Part shown: piece after piece, positions 1 to 13,187 of the stretch
Numbering within the stretch: the first letter of the stretch is position 1
Layout: each line of letters begins with the position of its first letter
Assembly: GCA_947069175.1 (NCBI GenBank)
Contig: CAMTDV010000012.1
Coordinates: 38,162,341-38,226,340 of the forward strand
Source: Scalesia atractyloides
Taxonomy: Eukaryota; Streptophyta; Magnoliopsida; Asterales; Asteraceae
Direction of reading: 5' to 3'
Length of the DNA stretch: 64,000 bases
Made by a program: the position numbers and the translations under genes
Notes under the pieces: generated by a model
Told to the model about the DNA's origin: nothing
The model's input: the letters and a program-made list of their open reading frames with translations, nothing else
Databases searched by the model: none

Positions 1-490
1 AATACGTCAGCTTTCGCTGGTAAATACACCCAACTAACTCATTTTGAAAACATTTAAAATATGTTTTAAGTGCGCATCAGCACAAAATCTTTTATAAATT
101 GGGAAAGTTGACGTTGCAACCTTGTTAACAGATTTACATGTTTGTCCATACATATAGGGCCCAGTGCGAAAACCGAGACATGATTAACGTACACACCACT
201 TTGGACTCATGAAGGAGTCAATTCTTCCCAACTTTGTGGGCAATGCATTTTAAGCGTCCATCGGGTGTATGCCTACACCCGCGCTAAGGTCGTGGCCATT
301 ATCTATTGTTATGAGCCGAGGATATCCAGGACACGGTAGTTAACCCCCGATGTTTAAGTTATCAAACAAAACTGATTAAAACAGAATATGCAGATTTACT
401 AGCCATAATCCGGCATTTGATTGATCCCATTTCCGACCAAGCGGTAATATTAACTCAGCCGTATACAAAAGCACTAAGTGCAGATAGCAT

Positions 491-1721
491 TTACCAAAAT
501 GTCTCTAGTCTGGATTATGGCATAAGCTAACCAATTAAATTCTAACCGTCTTATTTAAGTTATAGACTTAGACCGACTAGCTACTTGATCAAAACGTATA
601 ACGCTAGATTAAACGATGATTGGATAGAATGTAGTTTAATCCCAACAAGTACGTTGACTTGTGTGATATGGATAAACTATAAACATTCTGGATTTTGAGA
701 CTTAAAATGACAAGGTTAGACCCGTTTCGGTTAATTTCTGTAAACTAGTTACATTTGCTTAACCGTACGCATATCAGCGATATCGGGTAACCGGATAAGT
801 TACAGACAAGTTCTATATGACATTACACTTTAAATAAGTTGTAATATCAGTGGGATATCAACTTTTATGCCTGTTATGGTTTTAAAGTGAAACTATGCCT
901 CATAAGGGCGTTTCGATAATTTCATACAGTATAAAAGGAACTTGAATATAATTTAATGTTATATCTATAAGTATTATGGAAAAATAACGTTATTTATGAC
1001 ATAATATCAGTAGGATATTAATTATATGTGTAATTTATCTTTTATGACCAATCTATGCACCGAAGGGGCATTTTGGTCATTTACACATAGTTTATAAATC
1101 ATTTGGGATTCTGACTTTATATATTGTACATACTGTAAAAATATTTAAAATAAGTTTTGAATTCACTAGGTAACAAGTCTTGGTTAGTAAATATGGTTTA
1201 AAACCATACTATGCGTCGAAACGACGCTTATGTCGTAAAATGACGATTTGTGTGACGTTTAATGAAAACTGATGTTAAGGTCAGGTTAACATGTCTTAGA
1301 TATGTTATTTTATATAACATATCAGTAGGTAAAAGATTTATTTTAAAAAGATGTGATGAAAACCATTTTAAGCCTCAAGGGCCTTATCGTCATTTATCGA
1401 CATAATACAAGGACTTGTTCATAAATTCAGTTTATAATCTGGTTTGACATCTCAAATAATCCTACTTATAATACTACATCAATTAGAAACTCATTTTTAA
1501 GTTCTTTATCATTTAAACCTCATTTTATGCAAAAAGGGCATTTTAGTCAAAATGGCATAATTACGGAACTTGTGCATAAACTCAGATTCTGATTATGATT
1601 ATGTAATATAACCTCAGAGGGTTATGCTACATTATATTACGATCATAATGCAACTTTAGATCAGTATCTAACTAATCTAAATCAGGTCAGAATCGAAAGT
1701 CAAAGAAGAAGTCAAACTTCG
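491..1721. repeat. Family-A LTR segment of degenerate repeats, absent from the second copy
   Basis: AT-rich sequence with loosely repeated modules: a block like aatatcag(t/g)aggatat recurs near 840 and 1005, and a block like aa(g)ggGCnttttngtcat recurs near 905, 1065, 1380 and 1540. No gene is visible. The matching segment in the 52-54 kb LTR is missing and replaced by filler (see findings). Confidence 0.5.
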
Positions 1722-2398
1722 TGACTTTCGGTTGCGAACCGTTCCTAGAACTGAAATTGACGAGCCGAACATGTTCTAACATGTTCTAATAATTATTACC
1801 AATTTGTTTAAGTGTAAAACACGTTTCATAACATATATAAGATCAATTTATGATTTTTCCGAAAAGTGGCCTGTTTGACTTTTTAATATCATAACTTTAA
1901 TCCGTCAATTGGTCTAGCAAACGTGACCTTCAGGAGGTGCCCTTTATAGGGACTAAAACCTACCTTATTACGATCACTTAGCCATGTTCGTTATGAACAA
2001 TGGCTGGACCATAATGGTGTTAACTAAAAGTCAAGGTGTTTTACGTAAAACGCTTGATTTTTGGCTATAAAAGCCTATAAACGAAAAACAAGAGGAAGGA
2101 ACACTTACAAGAGGTTCCTAGAATGCAATAGAACTTAGTTGGATGCTCCTTTCAGTTAGAAACTTCCAGAGGTGGGAGATAGAGTTGTGAATGAGAAAGG
2201 TGCAAGTTCAAATGGTGAACCTTGGCACCTATTTATAGTTGGAGAGCTTGAAGGAGGTGATGCCAGGTGTTAAGGGGTGTATGAGGAAGCTTACAAGTGT
2301 CCTAAAACATGGCATAGCAGTTTGGAAGACCATGGTTTCAAATCAAATGGTTTTTGGCAATTTGTGTGGAGGCCAAGCAAATTTTCTACAGACACAGG

Positions 2399-2419
2399 CC
2401 TCTCGCGCCCCGCGAGAGG
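2399..2419. repeat. GC-rich perfect hairpin in family-A LTR
   Basis: A 9-bp stem (CCTCTCGCG / CGCGAGAGG) with a 3-base loop, in an otherwise AT-rich LTR. A related but imperfect block lies at about 53734-53790 in the other family-A LTR. Confidence 0.6.
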
Positions 2420-2628
2420 CACAAGCCTTGCCTCTCGTGCTCCGCGAGCGCCCCATGGCCAGTTTCAAAGTTTAACACTTTTAGCCCCTCAACTTATAAA
2501 ACTCTCTTAAACCTTCCTAAAACTCCTTTTTAGCATTTTGAGCCCTCCGTAGCCAATACTTGGCGTACCTGGGATTATGCCCAGACATTGTCGAGCTCTC
2601 AGTTCGTTAAAAGGTCACTCAGAGGTAT

Positions 2629-5600
2629 TATGACAGCTGTCACTTTTGGGATAATCCTGTACTTTAAACAAGTAAATTATATGATATAATTACCAGTTTT
2701 GAACAAATTAAACTGCGTGAATTGCATGGCATCAATCTAGAAAGTGCACTGAATATATTACATATGCATATTATTTGTTTAGTGGTTACCATTTAATAAC
2801 TGCTTGAAACAGTGCGTCGGAAACAACTATTAGACTAGCTGTTGTAGCACAGTGTCAGTGCGCAGTTAAACTGCAGATTTAGGACTTAGATGAGAGTCCA
2901 ACGCAAACTGTATATTAAACCCCATGTGGGAAAGCAAGGATTTATGCTAACACTTTCCAAAAACTATACGTGCACTGAAAACTGTCTGAAATATACACTA
3001 AACAACAATTCAGCAAAATTCAGCAAATACAAACTTGTGTAATATGCAGAAATATTGTTAAACATTATGCACTGCTTAAAAGACATTGAAAGTATTATAT
3101 GGCACCAAAACATATAATATCACATAAGTCTTGACAGTTAACGTTTTAACGAACCGGCAACAAAACGAACACCCGGACACAATCTGAAACATCATATGAA
3201 CTAGTTAACAATATTTTTTACATCATATAACTAGTTAAAAACAGTAAACACATTGTTTTGATTGAAAATCCCTAAAATCCCTACAAGTTGCTTGAACCTC
3301 CGTCTAAGGACCCGTTAACGAACCTACACCCGTTGAGCAATCGCACACGAACTAGACATAAAATATAAACTAGTTAATATTAGTTAACAATATTAAACTA
3401 GTGTATGGTATCTTATACCTCAAAATACACTAAAAACCCTAATACACTAAACCACCCTAACATAACTTGGTTAAATCCTAACTAGAACACCTAACTAACT
3501 TAACTAAGCAAACCAAGGCTTAATCCCCATCCATGGCCGGTTCTAGGGGGCCACAAGGCCAACAATTGTGTCCCCCATGCTTAGACATGTTGGGTGAACA
3601 ATGAGAATGTATGGAGGATATTAGGTTAGTGGACATAAATCAAGATCTTGCATCCATCATAATCACACTTAATCTTATCTCAAATTTCAAACACTCCTTC
3701 TTCCCTAAACCTCCACAACCTACGTCCATTTTTACCTTCATCACACCTCCATTTTCAAGTTTCGTTCAAGGCAATCTAAGGTTATCCTAAGGTGTATCAA
3801 GCATAGTTAGGAAGGTGACAAGTCTTGGAAGTGGAAGGACCTCTTCAAGGAGCTATTAACCACCTATTTTCTTCATCTTCATCTTCTTGTTCTTGTGTGT
3901 TGCTTCCCTAGCCTTGTGCTAGTAGTAAGTTCCCTTGAATCTTAATTTTCATATAGTTAAAGTATATATAACATATGTACAACATAACACCTAAAGATTC
4001 ATGCAAAAAAAAGATGAACACTTCCAACTAAGCTAAAAATTATAAGAAACAAGTTGTTTATGTTGTGTTATGGAAAATGTTAGTTGGTAGTTTGAGCTAG
4101 TGATGATGAACATCATATGTGGACTTGTTAGATGATGATTGAAAACATAATCTAACAAGTGAACACAAAGATCTTGAAAGATCCATGATCAAGGAAGTGA
4201 TGAACTTGTTATACATAATAATGGATTCTTTAAAGTGGATAAAATAATTTATGATGTTCTTGAAATGTTGAATGATCATGTGGTTAAAAATAATATAAGA
4301 CTTGATGAATATGTTTTAACATAATGGATGATCTTGAAAATATGATTAAAGTAACTGTAATGTTTTCTAAAAATATATATAAACAAGTTGTTAAAAATGA
4401 TGTTTAACAAAGTTAGTGAATATTAGTAACTAAAACCCTTTTTAAAGGTGTATGAACATCTTAAACACAAGGCCAAAAGACTACATGTTTTGATTAAACT
4501 TTCAAGTTCATCCTGACCTAAAAATGCATATATATGTATATGTATTACTTGTTGAAATGAATGGGAATAAATTGATGAGTTTTGAAGCTTAACACATGTT
4601 TTTAAAACATGGGAAACCTCCTAAATCTAGGGAGACTATGAAAATTTTTTTATAAAAATTAAACACTTAGAAAAATATATGGTTATAAAGTTCTTTCAAG
4701 TAAACTTGTTTAAAAACCATAAAGATAAAAATCCCCATGTTTTTGTATAAAATATAAGTTCAAGAAGACATGATTTTTATAAAGATAAAAATTGGCATAA
4801 ATATATATTTTTGAAAAAAATATAATTTAGTGATCATAAGAATCACAATTTATGTGTTTATTGTTTGTATTACATATGTACATAGTTAGGAACTTGAAAA
4901 ATAAATCATACTGATAAATACACAATAATTGGCAAACAAAGAATTACGATATATATATATATATCGATCACCATATGTGGAAACAAATACGGACATATTG
5001 GACGTTCGGACTTTTATACGGATTACGGACTAAAAATATATAATATATCGAAGCTTGGTAAGAATTATTTTCAAAACCGAACAAGTGACAAAATATATAT
5101 TTTTACAAATACATAAACTATATCGTATTTCGTCGATACTAAAAACATATTATTTTCGAAGTGTGTAAAAATATATATTTCATAAACCTCCTAAAAATAT
5201 ATTATTTTTGGTGGAAACTAAAATATATATTTTTCTAGAACTAATCACAAAAATATATATTACTTTGGATATATACACTTACTAAGCATAATAATACATC
5301 CACTAATTTGAATATATCGTAAAAGTATATAATTTAAGAATACACAAAAGTAAGGAGATAATAAATACAAGAAATATACGTATTCCTATACGTACAAATA
5401 CATGGCAATACATACCACTAATATTTGGTGACAATATCATTATACAAGTATTATACATAACCATGAGAATACGAATGTAAATACACAAATGCACACAATA
5501 CAAGTATACATATACTTGGGGGAATATACATGTATAATACTTGACAATTATTAAAACATGGATATGTAAAACATGAAACCAATGAAATAATTATATATAT

Positions 5601-6939
5601 CAAGACAAGTTAAAAATAGATTATTTTTAACAAACCCATCGTAAACAAAATGCTATATACAAAGTGGTGCATACAAATAATACAAGTTAAAATATAATAT
5701 TTTAACTAACACATCGAACTTGGAATTATATATAATTAAAAAGGATTATATATGGAATAATTCCGACAATGGAGTCGTCGAGGCAAACGGGTAGAACCCG
5801 TCTATGAGGTGTCATGGAACACATACGTATTACTCGTGCGAGGCACGGAGTCTAGCAGGCTGGGCCCGTGCTAGCAACACATGCGTAGCAAGGATACACA
5901 TATACTTAATAAAGTATATCTATTGTTATCATACATTGAGATGTATATCTAAAAAAAATCAAAACTAAACAAGTCTTAATAAATAGTTAAGACAAGAAAC
6001 AAGAATAAGAATCATTCAAAGACCGAAGTGTCTAACAAAACCTAACACGTTTGTAGGTTGTGGTACAAAACCGGAGAAAAGTATCCTAGTTAATCAGTTT
6101 AGCAGAAAGCAAAGCAGTGAGTTCATGTCCCTCTTTTCATCTTAAATGTTTTACAGTTTTACAACTATCGGGGGTGAGATACATGTCTATGGTATGATAA
6201 GCTAGGGAATGAAATAACTAGATCATGTGCGAATAGGGTGGGCGTAAGCACCATTAATCTTGTTTAAGACCATGGTACAAAGGTTAGATCTAGCGGATGT
6301 TGGCGAGCCCCACTCTTGGTCATGGACCCACACAGAAGAGTGCATTTGTCGTCCCAGTCGAGGTTAATCGACAGAAATCATCTAGGTTTGGATTGCTTCC
6401 TATGTCTTCACACATATTAATGTCCATGCAAAATGTTAATGATCAACGATTTCATTGACCCTTTACATACCGGGTTTTGATACAAATACTTATACATTTT
6501 ATGGTTATAACGCATACAGTTAAAACACATAAACTCGCCAACTTTTGTTGATTTTCAACTTAACATGTATTTCAGGAAATTAGTGGATCGAAGCATGAAG
6601 TTTCAATCAAGAGAACGAGTACCAAGTCTCCATGCCACCTTTTGGAGGGTTTGCTATTATATCCCGCCTCCTTGCGGTGATATAAGGGTCAAAGCCTTTT
6701 ATTTAAAACTGCATTTTGGTTTATTATTTTAAAAACTGCATTTTGGTTATGTGACAATTTAACAACTAAATCTTATTCCATAGTTTGTAAACTGAATACT
6801 TGATCCATGTTGTGTTTTGAAATTGATCAGTAATGGCATTTGGAGAATGTTTTATTCATATAGTATGTTCACTTATGTTGTATGCAATGAGAATCAATCA
6901 GATCACACCGCGCGCTTCCGCCTATGAGCGGGTGTGACA
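2629..6939 (+). mobile_element. 4.3-kb solo LTR (long-LTR family) inserted in the family-A LTR
   Basis: Comparing 2581-7000 with the uninterrupted copy at 53940-54000 shows that family-A sequence breaks after ggtat (2624-2628) and resumes at cgtat (6940-6944), a 5-bp TSD with one mismatch. The insert begins TATGACAGCTGTCAC and ends GGGTGTGACA. It is 4311 bp, AT-rich, and has no coding domain. A second copy in reverse orientation (15006-27551 after removing its own insertions) is about 4.3 kb and also begins TATGACA. The length suggests a Tat/Ogre-like gypsy LTR, but no internal region is present to prove the lineage. The start TA instead of TG may be a family trait or a mutation. Confidence 0.7.
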
Positions 6940-7080
6940 CGTATAAATTAACATGTTGACACTTTTAATACCTCCATTATCCAACTTTCACATATTTACC
7001 GAATTAACCTCTCTCGTCCAACAAATGGCACATATTAGAGTTAGGACTTTGTAAAGGATCACTCAGAGGCTCATTATATG

Positions 7081-7280
7081 TATGTTGACATATCAGTCAC
7101 TTAGAGGCCAATGTTTAAGCATGTTGACATATCAGTCATTCAGAGGCCATGTTTAGGCATGTTGACATATCAGTCACTCAGAGGCCAATGTTTAAGCATG
7201 TTGACATATCAGTCACTCAGAGGCTAGGCATGTTGACATATCAGTCACTCAGAGGCCAAGTTTTGAGCATGTTGACACCT
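7081..7280. repeat. Tandem repeat of about 30-42 bp in the family-A LTR
   Basis: About five units of variable length, each containing gcatgttgacatatcagtca followed by ctcagaggc. A related array lies at 54095-54310 in the other LTR copy, so the repeat is a property of the LTR family. Confidence 0.85.
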
Positions 7281-7365
7281 TTAGTCCTTATTAGTCTTTA
7301 ATAGACTTAAAAAAAATACAACACGTGTTACTATACTATTGGACACGATTTTACGAGGTGTTACA

Positions 7366-10042
7366 CAAACCCATTGGTGAGTCCGAAACAAGTCACGGCT
7401 AAAATTGTTACACATGGACTTGTTTGGCCCTGTAAAAATCATGAGCCTCAGAAAAAGATATATTGTCTTGTCATTGTTGATAAGTTTTTCAAGGTTTACA
7501 TCGACTTGCTTTTTGCACTTCAAGGATGAGACTGCATGTATCTTGCAAGGATTTGTGAAACACGTTGAAAAGCAATTTGACCTACCAGTAAAAGTATTCA
7601 GGCGTGACAATGGCACAAAGTTGGATGAGTTTTGTGTGTCAAAAGGAATTGTAAGGCAGTACAACATTCCAAGAACACCAGAACAAAGATGGTTAGAAGG
7701 AAAAACATAACTTTGATTGAAGCTTCTAGAACTATGCTTGTATATTCTAGTTTACCCTTGTCCTTTTGGGCAGAGGCTGTAAACACTGCTTGCTATGTTC
7801 AAAATTTGGATGAGTTTTGTGTGAGCTTCATTTTAAATCTAAAAGATTATATTTCAAAACTTGCAGCCAAACTGTGGTTATTTCTGGGATACTCAACCAC
7901 TACTAAAGCCTACAGAGTTTTTAATTCAAGGACTAGGTGTGTGGAAGAGACCTTAAATGTTAAGTTCAATGAACTTTCTCCATTAAAAATCCCAGTAAAT
8001 CCTGCTAAACTTTTTGATTTAAACAAATTCACATTTGAAGTTGTGTATGTTAAGACTGACCTTGCAGGTACACTACAGTCTCCACAACAAGTTATGGATA
8101 TGGCATTGTGATTCCATAGTATAAAGCCACATCCACTATCAGAGGACATATGCTATCAACAACTGAAAACTCTGCCACTGCTGATCCTTAATCCTCTGCC
8201 ATCTCATCAACCATAACCTCTGTTGATAAAAGTCCAACCACTGTGGATAAAAGTCATCATGTTCTCACACCTCTCTCACCAATATCTCCATCTCCATTTC
8301 AAACAGATTTTGGCTCTTCAAAATTGCCAACAGATGTTAGCTCAGATGATTCACATCTGCAACTTTCTCTCCAAAATGCCATTATTCCATATAAGGGAGA
8401 TCTAATCTACCTTAAAACCCATCCACCCGATCTCATCATTGGCAACATAAATGAAGGGGTGCTCACCAGAAGTCAATCCCAAAACATTTGTCTTTTTGCT
8501 GGTTTCCTATCTCTCACACAACCTGTCAAGTACCAAGAGGCACTAAAAGACAACAGTTGGGTAGAAGCCTTGCAAGAAGGCTCATTCAGTTTAAAAGACA
8601 ACAAGTATGGGAACTTGTACCATTGCTAAAGGATGTATGTCCAATTGGCACAAAATGGGTCTTCAAAAACAAAACTGACTAAAGGGGTATTATTGTTAAG
8701 AATAAAGCTAGGCTTGTGGTTCAAGGTTACAAACAAGAAGAAGGCTTTGATTATGATGAAACCTTTGCTCCAGTAGCAATATTAGAAGCCATCAGACTGT
8801 TCTTAGCCTTTGCTGCCAACCACAACATCAAGGTGTTTCAAATGGATATCAAAAGTGCAATCTTGTATGATAAGATCAAAGAAGATGTATATGTTTGCCA
8901 ACCTCCAGGGTTTGAAGGTGCATTTTATCCTGATCATGTCTACAAGCTTAATAAAGCTTTGTATGGCTTGAAACAAGCACCAAGAGCCTAGCATGAAACT
9001 CTTTCCACCTTTCTCTTATCCATTGGTTTTACAAGGGTTAGAATTGACAAAACCTTATTTTTGAAATGGAGAGGAAAGAATTTGATGCTTGTCCAAATCT
9101 ATGTGAATGACATCATTTTTGGATCCACATGCACTGCCATGTGTGAAGAGTTCAGACAACTCATGGCAGCATAGTTTGAAATGAGTGTAATGGGTGAGCT
9201 CCAATGTTTTCTTGGTCTCCAAGTAAAACAATTGCAATATGGTACATTCATTCATCAAAGTACCTATGTCAAAGCACTACTTAAAAAATTTGATATGAAT
9301 GATTGTAAACAATGTAGCACACCCATGGCAACCACAAAGCTTGTCACTATTGATGACAAAGATGACTTGGTTGATCAAACTCTTTATAGAAGCATGATAG
9401 GTTCTTTATTGTACCTAATTGCATCAAGGCCAAATATCATTTTTGCAATAGTGTTCTTGCATGATCCCAGTCAGCATCTAGGAAGTCCAATCTCATTGCT
9501 ATAAAAAGGATATTCAGATACATAAAAGGTGCTCCCACACTTGGTATCTAGTATCCAGCTAATGGAAATATTAGATTTCAGGTTTTTCAGACAATGATTT
9601 TGCTGGATGTCACACCACAAGGAAGTCAAACTCAGGAGGATGTCGATTCCTAGGCAATTGCTTAGTGTCTTGACAAAGCAAGAAGCAAGCTGCAGTATCA
9701 ACATCCACAGCAGAGGCCGAGTATATTGTTGCTGCAAGCTGCACTGCTCAACTCCTATGGCCTCAGAATCAACTATTGGATTTTGATGTAACTGCTTTAA
9801 ATGCTCCTCTCATGTTAGATAGTCAAGCAGCTGAAAACATCATTAAAAACCCAATATCTCATTCTACCACAAAGCACATTGACATCAGACATCACTTTGT
9901 GAAGGATTGCTATGAAAAAAGTTTGGTTTCTCTGCATCATGTTCCAACTAAAGATCAACCGGCAGATGTTCTAACAAAAGCATTAGATATATCTACCTTT
10001 GAAAGTCTGATATCTAGAATTGGTATGCTAAACATGGAATAA
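7366..10042 (+). pseudogene. SIRE-type Ty1/copia pol, copy 1 (integrase to RNase H), 5'-truncated and broken
   Basis: Pieces in changing frames spell copia pol. Integrase core is at 7405-7710 (IVLSLLISFSRFT, FRRDNGTK; a stretch before LDEFCVSKG is missing compared with copy 2). The linker is at 8380-8480 (PYKGDLIYLK). Reverse transcriptase runs 8640-9180 (CPIGTKWVFKNK, GFDYDETFAPVA, FQMDIKSA, ALYGLKQAPRA), followed by connection/RNase H from 9181 to 10042 (MIGSLLYLIASRPNI, TKHIDIRHHFVKDC, PTKDQPADVLTKAL). The catalytic box reads YVND (about 9097-9108) where YVDD is expected, so one catalytic Asp is lost. Several stops and frameshifts make it non-functional. Gag, protease and the 5' LTR are missing because the family-A LTR cuts it at 7366. 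The wording is typical of SIRE/Maximus elements. Confidence 0.88.
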
Positions 10043-12638
10043 AAACAAGAAATTGTGTTCCATGCATAAATAGCATCAAAATGTTTTCAGAAAGTCAAAT
10101 GAGTGTTAATAAATGAGTGATAAAGGGCTATGGGTCATTTTTAACTAAGAAAACTTGTCAGATTGTTGGGCCAGAAATGGTTAAAAAGATTAACCAAATC
10201 ATAGCTGAGAGCAAAGCACAACTTGTTGCTCATAGAAGTGGCAATGTGTATGTGGTTGATATGTTGAAGGATAATCCAATGTCGACTGATGCCTGTCTAT
10301 TCTCAGCTTATGGCTAAGAGACTTAGACACACAAATCTGACAACTATCACCACACTCTCTAAACAAGGCCTTGTAAGAGGCTTACCACAAAAAAATTTCA
10401 CAAAAGAAGACATTATGTTCCCTATTTAAAAAGGAAAACAACATAAAAGTTCTTACAAACCAATTGGTAGTCCAAAACAAGTCAGTGTTTACAATTGTTA
10501 CACATGGCCTGTTGCCTGTAAAAATCACGAGCCTCAAAAAAAAGATATATTGTCTTATCATTGTTGATGATTTTTCAAGGTTTACATGGACTTACTTTTT
10601 GCACTTCAAGGATGAGACTGCAGGTATCTTGCAAGGATTTGTGAACAAGTTGAAAAGCAATTTGACCTGCCAGTAAAAGTATCCAGGAGTGACAATGGCA
10701 TAGAGTTCAAAAATAAGGAGTTAGATGAGTTTTGTGTGTCAAAAGGAATTGTAAGGCAGTACAACATTCCAAGAACACCAGAACAATATGGGTGGTTAAA
10801 AGGAAAAACATAACTTGATTGAAGCTACTAGAACTATGCTTGCAGATTCTGGTTTACCCTTGTCCTTTTGGGCAGAGGCTGTAAATACTGCTTTGTTCAA
10901 AACAAAGTTTTAATCAACCCAGGCATCAATCCACTGCTTATGAAATTCTGTTCATAATCAAACCACGGATCTCATATTTTAAAATCTTTGGCTGCCCATG
11001 TTTCATTTTAAACTTAAAAGATTCAATTTCAAAATTTGCAGCCAAAGTAACTGTGGTTATTTTCTCGGATACTCAACCACTACAAAATCCTGCAGAGTCT
11101 TGATTCAAGGACTCGGTGTGCGGAAGAGACCTTGAATTTAAAGTTCAATTAACTTTCTCATTAAAAATCACAACAAATCTTACTGAACCTTTTGATTTAG
11201 ACAAATTCACATTTGAATCTGTGTCTGTTAAGACTGACCTTGAGGTACACCACAGTCTCCACAACATGACTATGGATTTGGCATTGTGATTCCATAGTGT
11301 AAAGCAACATCTACCATCGTAGGAACAAATGTTATCAACAAGTGTGAAAACTCTACCACTACTTGATCAACCACTGCTGATCCTCAATCCTCTGCCATCT
11401 CATCAACTATAACCTCTGTTGATAAAAGTCCAACCACTGGGATAAAAATCATCATTTCTCACACCTCTCTCACCAATATCTCCACCTCCATTTCAAACAG
11501 ATGTTGGCTCTTCAAAATTGCCAACAATGTTAGTTTCAGATGATTCACATCTGCAGCTTTCTCTCCAAAATGCCATTATTCCATATAAGGAGATCTAATC
11601 TACCTTAAAACCCATCCACCCGATCTCATCATTGGCAACATAAATGAAGGGTGCTCACCAGAAGTCAATCCCAAAACATTTATCTTTTTGCTGGTTTCCT
11701 ATATCTCACACAACCTGTCAAGTACCAAGAGGCACTAAAGACAACAGTTGGGTAGAAGCCATGCAAGAAAAGCTCATTCAGTTTAAAAGACAACAAGTAT
11801 GGGAACTTGTACCATTGCTAAAGGATGTATGTCCAATTGGCACAAAATGGGTCTTCAAAAACAAAACTGTTTGAAAGGGGTATTTTGTCAAGAATAAAGC
11901 TAGGCTTGTGGTTCAAGGTTAAGACATGAAGAAGGCATTGATTATGATGAAACCTTTGCTCCAGTAGCAAGATTAGAAGCCATCAGACTTTCTTAGCCTT
12001 TGCTGCCAACCACAACATCAAGGCGTTTCAAATGATACACAAAGTGCATTGTTGTATGGTAAGATCAAAAAACAGGCATATGTTTGTCAACTCCTGGGTT
12101 TGAAGATGCATTTTATCCTGGTCATGTCTACAGCTTAATAAAGCTTTGCATGGCTTGAAACAAGCACCAAGAGTCTAATTTTTCAGACATTGATTTTGCT
12201 AGATGTCACACCACAAGGATGTCCACTTCAGGAGGTTTTCAATTCCTAGGCAATTGCTTAGTGTCTTGGCAAGCAAAAAGCAACCTGCAGTATCAACATC
12301 CACAGCAGAGGCTGAGTATATTGCTGTTGCAAGCTGCACTGCTCAACTCTTATTGCTTCAGAATTAATTTATTGGATTTTTTGGTGTAACTACTTTAAAG
12401 ACTCCTCTCATGTTAGATAGTCAAGCAGCTAAACATTATTAAAAATCCAGTATCTCACTCTACCACAAAGCACATTGACATCAGACATCACTTTATGAGA
12501 GATTGCTATGAAAAAGGTTTGATTTCTCTTCATCATGTTCCAACTAAGGATCAACTGGCAGATGTTCTAACAAAAGCATTAGATACATCTACCTTTGAAA
12601 GTCTGATCTCTAGGATTAGAATGTTAAACATGGAATAA
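10043..12638 (+). pseudogene. SIRE-type Ty1/copia pol, copy 2 (pre-integrase to RNase H), broken and internally deleted
   Basis: A second, more decayed copy follows copy 1 head-to-tail. It starts before the integrase zinc region (10117-10317, GNVYVVDMLKDNP, then LSH-like and KGKQHKSSYKPIG-like sequence near 10430-10460), continues through integrase (10540-10800), linker and RT (11740-12170), then jumps from KQAPR at about 12173 straight to RNase H sequence (12180 on). About 600 bp matching 8990-9585 of copy 1, including the RT catalytic box, is gone. It ends at the same pol stop (12636-12638). Many single-base deletions shift the frame. The junction of the two copies is near 10100; it could come from unequal recombination or from nested insertion followed by deletion. 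Confidence 0.85.
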
Positions 12639-13187
12639 AAACAATTATTGGTTTCCATGTGTAAAAAGCATTAAAATGTGTTCAGAAAATCAAAATTCCA
12701 TCCTTAAAAATAGCTAAAATTGATAATTTTCAATAAATCTCTAAAGTCTGTTCACAACCACTGTTTCTCAAAACCTCTGCTTGGCATAAAAATCTGTCCG
12801 TTGCTGAAAGTGTATCCTCTGTTCTACTCCCACTGTTAGTGAAACCACCGTTTTCCCAATCCACTGATAATCTATCCTCTGATAGTGTAAAATCACCACT
12901 GATCATTCCTCTATTCAGAACCACTACTGGTCTCTAGCAGAGGTTTCCAAACAACTGTCATCCATTATCCAACAGAGTTTACACATGCGCAGATGTTAGC
13001 CATCAGATCTTTTGGAAACTACTGCCACGTCAGCATTCACTTTTTCCTTTATAAACCATGTTTCATCCAAACAGAGTTTCCACTTTCTGTTTCAATTTCA
13101 AACACACAAAAATTCTCTATAAAATTATCCATAAAATTCTCCATTACTCTCATCTTCTTCCAAACCCTAAATATTCACTCTTTCACC
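12639..13187 (+). other. Spacer between copia pol and the third ORF
   Basis: Non-coding part of the SIRE element. The first about 100 bp resemble the sequence after the pol stop of copy 1 (10043-10100). I see no intact gene; short ORFs here are not supported by any family similarity. Confidence 0.6.

Larger units (their letters stand above)
1..7365 (-). mobile_element. Family-A LTR (probable solo LTR), left end outside the window, interrupted at 2629-6939
   Basis: Bases 1-2628 and 6940-7365 align by eye with 52464-54392, the 3' LTR of gypsy element C, in the same orientation. The right end reads ...GTGTTACA at 7365 and is followed directly by copia integrase sequence (SYKPIG... region), so the LTR sits inside the copia pol. 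The 5 bases after it (caaac, 7366-7370) occur in the copia sequence and are the likely TSD; the partner is left of the window. No internal domain adjoins it on the right, which fits a solo LTR. Compared with the 52-54 kb copy it keeps about 1.2 kb (491-1721) that the other copy has lost. Small ORFs inside are not conserved coding regions. Confidence 0.8.

Noticed and set aside
2239..2475. 78-codon ORF in the family-A LTR
   Set aside because: The equivalent in the 53.6-kb copy is not open in the same frame; non-coding LTR.
7081..7280. CRISPR-like regularly spaced repeats
   Set aside because: Units are contiguous, of variable length and without unique spacers; a eukaryotic LTR minisatellite.
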